The position numbers and the translations under genes were made by a program. A stretch of 64,000 nucleotides of DNA from Amorphophallus konjac (taxonomy: Eukaryota; Streptophyta; Magnoliopsida; Alismatales; Araceae): positions 288,224,200-288,288,199 of the forward strand of contig CM040125.1 in the NCBI GenBank assembly GCA_022559845.1, read 5' to 3'. Below, in pieces: positions 55,893-64,000 of this stretch. The notes beneath the pieces were generated by a model, which saw nothing but the letters and a program-made list of their open reading frames with translations, was not told the DNA's origin and searched no databases. Every line of letters starts with the position of its first letter. Within the stretch, counting starts at the first letter, position 1.

Positions 55893-57745
55893 TTACCTTG
55901 CATACCTAGGAACCCAAGAACTCTTGGGTCCTGTCAGATGAGTAACACCTCTAGCAGGTGTACTCCAAGCACTCAAATAATTAAATTTCATGATTGAACA
56001 ATTGTTCATTACATGCCCCACATTCCCATAATAATGACATGACATAAATGAATTCATATTCTTCTTAAATGCATTAATGGAATGATTTTGTGGGATGACA
56101 TTAGCTCTGCCATTTCTGTCATGGAACATGAAATTTCCTCTCATATGCCAACAGTTCTGAACTGTATGGCCTATTCTTTTACAATTGTTATAATGAGGCC
56201 TTTTATTTGAAGTCAAATTTGGCCTTCTTTGTTCATTAAATCTTCTCTGGGTTTTTAATCCAGCATTGTTGAGATACCAGCAGTCATGCATCCTATGCCC
56301 AATTATATTACAATGAAAACATTGTATTTTCTATTTCTGCACAACATGATTGTTACCCTTATTACTTTCATTCAATTTGTTGGATGCATTCATGTCATCA
56401 GCTATCAATACATGGCAGTCATCCATAACATGACCTGCCCTACCATAATAATGACATGAAGATTTCTTTTTGTATGCATGTGAGTGAGTTGGGAGTTTTT
56501 TGGCAACATGCATTGATGAATCAGATTTCTTAGCAGTAGTAGAGTTTTCAACATGGACAGATTTCACAGCATTAGCAGAAACATTCTTGTTATTATTCTG
56601 ATTCACACTCTTTTTATGTTTTCCAACCTTTTTCAGATTTTTAGATGGATTATCAATTCTTTGAGCAGAAAATTGAAAAATATTTGAGGTAGAACCAGAG
56701 ACAAAAGAAGTTTGAGTTTTTTTTCCAAAGTTCTTTTTATTCTCAGGGTTATAGCCCAACCCTTCTCTCTGAAAGTTCACAGTTGTTCCAAAAATTTTAT
56801 CCAAGTTATCCTTTCCCTTAACGAATTTAGACAGAGAGTTTCTTAGATCTTAGATTTCATAATTCAAAGAAGCAACATTCAACTCATATCTTGCAATTTT
56901 AGTTTCACATGAAATAACTTGCTGATGTAGTGCATCATTCAAACTCTTTAAGGTAACAATTTCATGTTCAAGCTTTTGTTCCTTATTAACCTCTTCCTCT
57001 TTCAACACACATTTCCCCTTTTCGATAGTCAACCAGTTTTCTGACAAGACAGTATTTAAAACCATGAGCTTTTTTTTTGTTCTTTCAAGTTGCTATTTTC
57101 TTTCAACAATTTATCCTCAAATTCATCAAATTCCTTTTTCTTTTCAAGCATCAGCTCATTTTCCTCTTTTAAAGACTTGATCAATCTTTTCTGCATATCA
57201 TCATCGAAATTAAGATCATCAATTAATTCTTTCAAGAAAATACATTCATTACATGTTTTTTCAGCTTTTAGTTCTTCATTTTCAGCATGATTGAATTCAG
57301 CATGGTTATTGCTTTCCTTTCTTATTTTCTCATACATCATAAACAAATCAATGTAAGCTTCTTCCCATTGATCTACTGTGTAATCTTTGAAAGGAGAGCT
57401 TACCTCTTTATCACTAGTTTCAGCACCTGCCACAAAGCATTTGTGGTCTTCCTTTTGTTTTCAGACTAGATTGATCTTCTCCAAGATTTCCTTAGCAGTC
57501 CTGTACACATTCACACTTGGAAACAAGTTAATATCTATTGCCCTTTTTACCATCTCCAGGGCTTTCAAATTTTTCGCATTCTTAAGCCTTTCAACAATAG
57601 TCCATGTGGACGGATCTTGTACAACATTGTATGGATTGTGTGCAATTAAAACCCATAAGTTCGAATCTAGAGAGATTACATAATTTCTTAACTTTCCTAG
57701 CCAACTATAAAAGCTAGAACAATCAAATATCGGTGGTTCGGCCAT
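55893..57745 (-). pseudogene. Sirevirus-like gag of D1
   Basis: The frame starts at ATG 57745 (FDCSSFYSWLGKLRNYV, DSNLWVLIAHNPYN, YRTAKEILEKINL), a copia-type gag N-terminus. A long charged coiled coil follows. Near 57060-57090 the frame shifts by one. It then contains TTVNFQREGLGYNP, nearly the same as in A gag. Knuckle-like motifs follow (CHYYGRAGHVMDDC, NCKRIGHTVQNC, CHYYGNVGHVMNNC), in which the second Cys is Tyr twice. It ends GPKSSWVPRYAR, where a protease would follow in an autonomous Sirevirus. Internal stops lie near 57461, 57056, 56850 and 56331. Confidence 0.82.
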
Positions 57746-57839
57746 GAAAATATATTTAAAACCAAAGACAAAAGCAAAGGATGCACCAAATATGCAAAAT
57801 ATGATATGCAGATCGTTGGATCTAAGGACACAGAAACTT

Positions 57840-57851
57840 GCTCTGATACCA
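57840..57851 (-). other. Primer-binding site of D1 (tRNA-iMet)
   Basis: The minus strand reads TGGTATCAGAGC, two bases inside the LTR starting at 57854. The spacing is the same as in element A. Confidence 0.92.
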
Positions 57852-58258
57852 ATTGTTAAGCCGATGGGAGTCGGTCCAATGGTGCAATAAGGATTCAGAG
57901 GGGGGTGAATGAATCCCCTTCTAAAACCTTGACCAATTTAAACTTAATCTAAAGAATTTAAACTTGTGCGGAATTAAAAACAATCAATCTCTGCAGACTA
58001 TGAAAACCAATGATGCACTTAATCGAACAGATTAACTGCAGAAATGTAGACTCCTAAGCAAGTCTATACCATTGACAGAACCAGATCAAGCATGCATGTA
58101 AACAACATCCATTCATTCAGAACCGTAGATAGGAACGCGCCTAGCATACATCTAACGGTTGACAAATTGGAACGCAAACCACAGTACACAAGATCTTTTT
58201 AGGTGGTTCAATCCTCAGGACCTACATCGACCCCACACTCCAACCAGAGTGTGGATTC

Positions 58259-58477
58259 CGCTGCCAAACAGCTTGAACAACAGCTGAGCTTCATAGCTTG
58301 CTTAACCACTGATTAATAGCTTGACCGCTGGACAATACAGCTTCGCCACCGCTGAGCATTACAACTTAGCCAACGCTGCCTAACAGCTTGATCTGCTGGG
58401 CCTTATAGCTTAGCCACCACTGCCTCACAGCTTGATCCGCTGGGCCTTATAGCTTAGCCTCCGCTGATACACAGCTT
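58259..58477 (-). repeat. CAGCTT/CCGCTG repeats in R/U5 of shared LTR
   Basis: This is the same array as 49216-49412 with one or two additional units (an extra GCCTCACAGCTTGATCCGC segment near 58420), so copy number varies between LTRs. Confidence 0.65.
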
Positions 58478-59079
58478 TGAAGAAGAATGAAAAGTGAAAA
58501 CAGAAAACCAAGAAATTCAGCATCGAAAGTTGACAGTAAAAGCAAATCGAAATGCTCATGCAGGAGCACTGTGCCTTGGATCTGATCCAAAGGACACAAT
58601 GGAAACAATTCTTCAGATCTCTTGAGCCTTCTTCTCGCTTCACACTCACAAACTCTTCAATCTTCCTCTCTTTGAAAAGCTTCTCAGATTCCCCTTTTTC
58701 TTGTACGCTCTGCTCAATTTGCCTTCTATTTTTCTCTATGCTTCACTCCTTTCGTCTCTCTCTCTATCTGTATATCTATATCTCTATATGTTGATTTTCA
58801 GGCGAAAACCCTTTATTTATAGACGGGAGATAGAGGGCACGTGGATGGCACTTTCCCGCACTTTTTCCAAGCAACTTATCCTTGCTGGCAGTCCACGTGT
58901 TAGAAGGTTGCTGGCCATGTGACAGAGTCACAGCCAACGAGGCATCCTGGGATCACACGCTACTAATTAAGTCACGCGCGAACTTAAGATCCTGCGTATC
59001 CAATAAAGACCTTTCGTCAAACACCTTGCATTGACCTTTGTTCATGAGCTATTCAACATAGCACAGACTTATTATATGA

Positions 59080-59920
59080 ATGAGGCAAAAACGTGCACCG
59101 ACTAGGGACATGCATAGACTCGAATATGCAATAAAGACATCGCGCACTGACCTTATTATGCAGTATAAGAAACATGCACCGACCTCTATATGCATAGGTG
59201 AAAATGTGCACAGACCCTTACATACGTGTGGCAAAACATGCACTGACATGTATGTGTTCTATGTAAAACATGCACTGACCTAAGTGTGCTAAATGCGAAG
59301 CATGCATGGACCAATGTGTGTTATATGTGAAACATGCACGGACCTCATATTGCACAGGCCAAAAGATGCACCGACTTGAGTTGTGCAAGCTGCACGTGTG
59401 CACTGACTTGTTATGTGCACAAAGCAGACGTGCACGGGCTTGCCACAAAGTATGCACTGACCTTGTTCTGCCTAATGAAGAATATGCACTGACTTTGTTA
59501 TGCCTAATAAAGGATATGCATCGACCTTCGAGACAAAACCTGCACCGACCTTATGTATACAAGATCAAGACATGCACCGACCTTGTGTGCATTCACACAG
59601 GATGTGTACCAACAATGTGTGTAGAAAAACAAAGAATGCACCGACCTTATTAGGACACTACAGGAACGTGCACCGACCTTGTTCTTCTATATGCATTCAT
59701 ATGCACTGACCTTACGTGCGCTAGCTAAAAAGGTGCATCAACCTTGATGCACTACGCTAAACGTGTACCGACGTTATATGCTAAGTGAGCACACATGTAC
59801 CGACCTATATGCGTTGAACTCATATGTGCACCAACTTCAAGTGGCATGAAGCAAAATGTGCTTCGACCTAAGATGCTGACTGACATAAAATTGCACCGAC
59901 CATAATATGCTCTTGACAGA
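59080..59920 (-). repeat. TGCACCGACC minisatellite in U3 of shared LTR
   Basis: This is the same array as 50010-50850. Some cores differ, for example TGCACTGACC here against TGCAACGACC at the corresponding unit near 50380. Confidence 0.8.
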
Positions 59921-60468
59921 AAATGCAGTAACCTATGATCTGATACTGAGACACACAACAGATTTGATTAAAGTGTGTATTCATTCCAGTCTTAACATGA
60001 TTCATAGAATGTCATTATCAAAACTAGGGTTCTAACAATCTTCCCCTTTTTGATGATGACAACTGTGAGTCATGTATGATTAAAAAGACAATGAATTAAC
60101 CAATCATTTTTCACACACTCATTCAATTCTAAACACTCAATCAAGTGTGATCACAAGTTGTTGATGACTTTCATAGAATTCATTAACTGACATGCATGGC
60201 AAGATCAACATTCAAAACAAATATGCAGTATGCAATACTGACATTTCTGTGTGCTGTAAGAAAAGGCAAACTGGTGTTTGAGTGAGTATCTCATCATACA
60301 AGAGCTTTATACACAGAAATTCACAAGTTTGATATTCTCATTCAAATCTGTTAACCAATACATAAATCTCTTCTATACCAAAACAAGTCAGCAAAAGACC
60401 AAGAACTGACATACATGACTGCCAAGAATTCTCCCCCTTTGTCATTATCAAAAAGAATAGGAGGACTC

Positions 60469-62961
60469 TTAGGTATCTGCAGGACTTGTTCGGCCGAAGC
60501 TGGTACCTCTTGAGCTTCCCCTTCCTCTGGCTGGTGTGTTGCTAGAGCTACCTCTTAGAGGTACTGCCCGTGGAAAAGGTATTCTGTCTACTTTAGTTCT
60601 AAGGGCTTCAAATTTGGCCATTATTTTCTGGTCATTTTGCTTGACTAGGTCATGAAGCTCTTTGACATTAGATGTCATATCCACAAACCCGTTCTGCATC
60701 ATGCTACCCAAGTTTTCTATTTGGGAGGTCTGCTGGTTGTGAACATCAGCCAAAAAAGTGGAAGAATTGGTGGCCTGTTCAGTGACAACATTTTTGAAAC
60801 TTTTAGCCAGCATCTGAACTTGTGCAAGGACTACATCCAGTTTCTCATAGGTATTGCCAAGCTGTATCATGCTTCCATGTACTTCACCAGAAATAACATT
60901 GATTCTCTTAGTCAGAGCCTCCTATTCTTGTCTGAGCAAAGTCATCTGAAGTTTCACATGTTCTAACTCAATCTTGATATCATAGGAGTGCACAAAAGTC
61001 TGAGTGAGTTGCACAAAAGATGTAGTCTGAGTACTTTGCATTTTGCCCAACATTTCTCCAGCCTTCTGACATACTGCCAGTAAGGAGTCCAAAACACCAT
61101 GTAATTTCAAATCAGACTTGTTCTTGTCATAAACTAACTTTATCCACTGACTGTATATAGTCTGTTCCACATGTAGCATTCTGGCATCAAGTCTCTGAAT
61201 GGCTAAATGTAAGTGCATGAACTGTGCATTCATTATTCTTCCTTGATTCATGATGAGGTTTACCAATGTGGTAAACATTTCTGTAATCTATGGTCCTGAG
61301 CTTGGTCTAGCAGAGCTAGATGCTTGAAATTCTAGAGGTATGAATGGTTCTTCAGAGGACAAGGGAGGTTGTATTCCAAAAACAATAATTGGCCCATGAT
61401 AAGGTCCATAGACTGGAGTAAGACCTAGAAATTGTTGTTGTTGAGCTACTATCTCAGCTTCTTGGGCTTCCTGAGATTGCACTTCCTGAACTTCTTCCAT
61501 CCTTTGTTCTTCTTGAAGTTCTCCATCTCGTTGCTGCTCCTCTCTCTATTCAGACTGATCTACTGCTACTTGGTGCTGAGACTACAGTCCAAAATTATTG
61601 AAGAGCTCATCAATATGCTGATCCAACTGTTGCATTAGTTGCTCACCAGTCAAGTTCAGCTCATGAACTTCTTGCTCCAACAGTACATCTCTGATTTGTA
61701 GCTCTGCAGAAACTTGATTTATATCTTCTTGTTGCTCAACAATCTGTTCAGTAATAATACCGCGCACATCTGAGGGCTGTTGTTCATGTTGTATTGACTC
61801 TTCCATCTCAATAACAGGTGGATGTTGCTCCTGCTCAGCTTGTTCAACTTGCTGTTGCTGATGTTGTTATGTCTCATGTTCAGCTTGAAGCTTACTCTCT
61901 TTCATTGATGGGACCTCCTTTTCAGCTTGTTCTTTTACTTGACTGGCAGAAAAAGGTTTCAATTTCTTGAATTTGAATATGAAATCCATATTGTAAACAT
62001 TCACCTTGGGAATTTCTTTAAAAGTCTCATTCTCCAAGGAGATATTCATTTTCTTGAACACGGCAGTTAAATGGGCAGCATAAGGTAAGCTTCTCCTAGA
62101 CTCTATGTATGTGCCCATAATCTGAATCATTATGTTTGGCAGACATACCTTGATCTTTTTGAACAGACAAAATAGTATAAATCTCTGAGACTTAGTTACC
62201 CTTCCTCTTCCACCAATTTGAGGTGTTATCATGGTTGTAAGAATGTGGTGAAATAACCTCTTTGATGGAGAGAACTTGTTCGCATTAAGTTGAGTTAGTT
62301 TTTCCTGATTTTTATCTTTGGGGTTACTAGGCAACCCTGTGAAAAGGGAGTAAGCCTCATGATGATTATATTTAAATTCTCCTTCGACTACCCCTTCTTC
62401 TAGAATTCTAAATGTTTCATGGAGGGAATGCCTAGAAACTTCAATCTTTGTCTCCTTGACACTAGTCCAAAATTTTAACTGTACTGAATCAAAATTTAGA
62501 TTATTGTAGAACTCAGCAACGAGTCTAGAGTAATAAACCCTATGTTTACCCAGAAATTTCCGCCATTTTTGAAAGCTAAATAACTCCAATAGTTCAGGAA
62601 ATGTTGAAACCATTGCCTGGTCGTTGAAGTCCATGTACCGTGGAAACATTATCTTTCCAGCTTCCAATACTAATGCTGCTTGCATCGATGACCTAGCAGG
62701 ATCATCTTCTTATTCAACCTCCTCAAGAGTTGTTTCTGTAACAGGTGTCTGGTGGCGCTTGGAAGGAGTTCCCAATACATTTTCTTTCCCTTTTTCTGAC
62801 TTCTCCTTAAGCACTATGGGACTGACATCTTCATCGACTGCTATCCTTGATCTTTTCTCCGTTGGTAGAACCTCTGTAGCCTCTATTGGCGTAGATTTAT
62901 CTAGGTTCTACTCCTCAATCGCCTTTCTCTTTCCCTTGCTCTCGGCGGCCGGAGACGACAT
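60469..62961 (-). pseudogene. ORF2 of D2: plant transposon-protein-like domain, single 831-codon frame
   Basis: The frame runs uninterrupted in phase from ATG 62961 to 60469. It is broken only by stops near 62909, 62709, 61867, 61582, 61547, 61288 and 60922. Residues about 110-330 hold the conserved domain: LVAEFYNNL near 147-155, LNANKFSPSKRLFHHILTT near 230-249, LFKKIKVCLPNIMIQIMGTY near 268-288, and LPYAAHLTAVFKKMNISL. The pattern matches the plant family called 'putative plant transposon protein' and ORF2 of element A (LNANEFPPLQKILHHMMTT). After it come a Gln-rich segment, coiled coils (QNDQKIMAKFEAL) and a Gly/Arg/Ser tail. There is no catalytic motif. It could be an accessory or DNA/RNA-binding factor of the element. 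Confidence 0.72.
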
Positions 62962-63127
62962 GATAGACACAGAGAGGAAAGGAAGACGAAGCGTAGAAGA
63001 AATGTGGAAAAGGGAAACTGGAGAGACAGGCTTACGGTCTGGGCACGAGAGAAGGAATCGTGAATACGGGAAGAAGTTTCGTCTTGAATGAAGAGAGTAT
63101 GATAGACAATGTAAGTAGGGTTGAGTA

Positions 63128-63135
63128 TTTTATAT
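63128..63135 (-). promoter_or_regulatory. TATA-like box upstream of D2 ORF2
   Basis: The minus-strand ATATAAAA lies 167 bp upstream of the ORF2 ATG, matching D1 exactly in sequence and distance. Confidence 0.5.
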
Positions 63136-64000
63136 GAGATATAGCCGACTTTACCAATTTCAACCGTCAATACCCAGAATACCCTTTACTTTTAAAGAAA
63201 ATGCCTTTCTACGCCTCTATGTGATTTCTGGCATTTGGGATTATATCTTATAATATGAATCTTCACAAATTATTCCTATGAAGCAAAATCAATGGAAATA
63301 AATAGTTTTATCAAGGACACTGCCCAATCAGAAAAATCATTAATCTTACTAGTCATTTTCATTAGCCAAAACTGATTGAAAAATCTATTTTATATTGAAC
63401 TTAAGATAATTTTGGTTTACTGAAAAGAGCTCAGAGTCAACCATATTTTTCATTGATCTTTTATAATTTTTGATTGAGCATTCCAGTATTACCACACCTT
63501 TTTACTCAAGGAGACATGTTGATTAAACACCAGAATCTCTGGTTACTCAGTGTAGTTTACCTTTATGCTTCATATTTTGAACAGAGATAGCATTTATGAT
63601 CATGACTTAACCTCTGAATTTCTTTGAAACAGATGGTCAGTTTCTCAAATGATATGCCATTACTCTGCGTCTTTCATTTTTTTATTTAATGGCGTATTCC
63701 CTGGTCTTTTAACGAAATTTTATTAAAACTTGGCTTAAGGACCATATAAACATCAGATTTTCTATCAGATTGACTTATCACTAATGACTTTTAGATTTTT
63801 AGACAACCTTCTGAGCAGTTCCAATTTAGACTGATTTAAGACCATTGATGACTCATTCAAGGGTAATTGAGAGTATTTTAAGATAGGATTTAATCTTCAT
63901 AAATAGAAATTCGCACTTAAGTTAAGATCAACAATTTTGTTCTTAGTTCAGAGTGATCTTAGTAGTTAATTGTTGAAGATTAGTAAAGGTGACAGAATTC

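Larger units (their letters stand above)
48812..60037 (-). mobile_element. Element D1: non-autonomous Sirevirus-like element with gag and ORF2
   Basis: LTRs are at 48812-50960 (3') and 57854-60037 (5'). They start TGTTAAGCCGATGG and end (T)C(C/T)AACA. The primer site (57840-57851) and purine tracts show minus-strand orientation. Gag is 55893-57745 and ORF2 is 51392-53871, with 2 kb of non-coding DNA between them and no pol. The right LTR is followed at once by another internal region (D2), so this copy is part of a tandem LTR-internal-LTR-internal array. The left flank is AAATA (48807-48811). Confidence 0.9.
57854..60037 (-). repeat. Shared middle LTR of D array (5' LTR of D1, 3' LTR of D2)
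   Basis: The LTR is 2184 bp and collinear with 48812-50960. It carries the U3 minisatellite (59080-59920) and the R/U5 CAGCTT repeats (58259-58477). On its left is a primer site (D1) and on its right a purine tract (D2), so it serves two internal regions. Confidence 0.9.
60038..64000 (-). mobile_element. Element D2: second internal region of D array, truncated by window end
   Basis: This is collinear with 50961-54930 of D1. It contains purine tracts (60038-60060, 60430-60453), ORF2 (60469-62961), the TATA-like box (63128-63135) and the AT-rich spacer. There is no LTR between this region and the shared LTR. The gag and a third LTR are predicted beyond 64000. Confidence 0.88.

Overview
The window reads as repeat-rich intergenic DNA of a flowering plant. 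I find no intact host gene, rRNA gene or tRNA gene. Almost every base can be assigned to nested LTR retrotransposons of plant type: Tekay/Del chromovirus, Tat/Ogre-like Ty3/gypsy, and Sirevirus-like Ty1/copia. The elements carry tRNA-iMet primer sites, TG...CA LTR ends, 5-bp target-site duplications (TSDs) and many nonsense codons. Only one element (C) carries a recognisable pol.

Layout. F (about 1-7449, minus): a Tat/Ogre-like element with a very long gag-like frame at 1980-6119, a GC-rich repeat-filled possible 3' LTR at 1-1687, and a partial 5' LTR from 6940. E (7450-13607, plus) is inserted in F, with TSD GATTG. It has two LTRs of about 2.07 kb around 2.0 kb that encodes only a gag remnant. 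From 13613 to 17401 there are about five degenerate 200-bp tandem units, then a plus-oriented Tekay-type LTR (C1). C1 is split by element A and resumes at 37126-38216. A (17402-37120, minus) is a Sirevirus-like element with gag and an extra ORF (ORF2) but no pol. Its right LTR is split by B (27581-36535, minus), a non-coding element with 3.45-kb LTRs. A fragment of a B-family LTR (38217-38705) separates C1 from C (38706-48811 and beyond, minus). C is a Tekay/Del chromovirus with gag-protease-RT-RNase H-integrase-chromodomain in one frame that holds 12 stops. D is inserted in C's right LTR at 48812. D is a second Sirevirus-like gag+ORF2 element, present as LTR-internal-LTR-internal that runs off the window end at 64000.

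How the parts relate. A and D are different families with the same plan: Sirevirus-type LTR ends and polypurine tracts, a gag with coiled coil and CCHC knuckles, then, where pol should be, about 2 kb of non-coding DNA and an ORF2 related to the plant family annotated as 'putative plant transposon protein'. They would need reverse transcriptase and integrase from an autonomous relative. Several LTRs (A, B, C, D) carry arrays of short dyads or minisatellites, in A, C and D placed upstream of the likely TATA box, each family with its own core sequence. Long frames are often kept free of indels while broken by codons one transition away from Gln, Arg or Trp, as expected from deamination of methylated cytosine in silenced elements. 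All similarity statements come from reading by eye; no alignment or database search was run.
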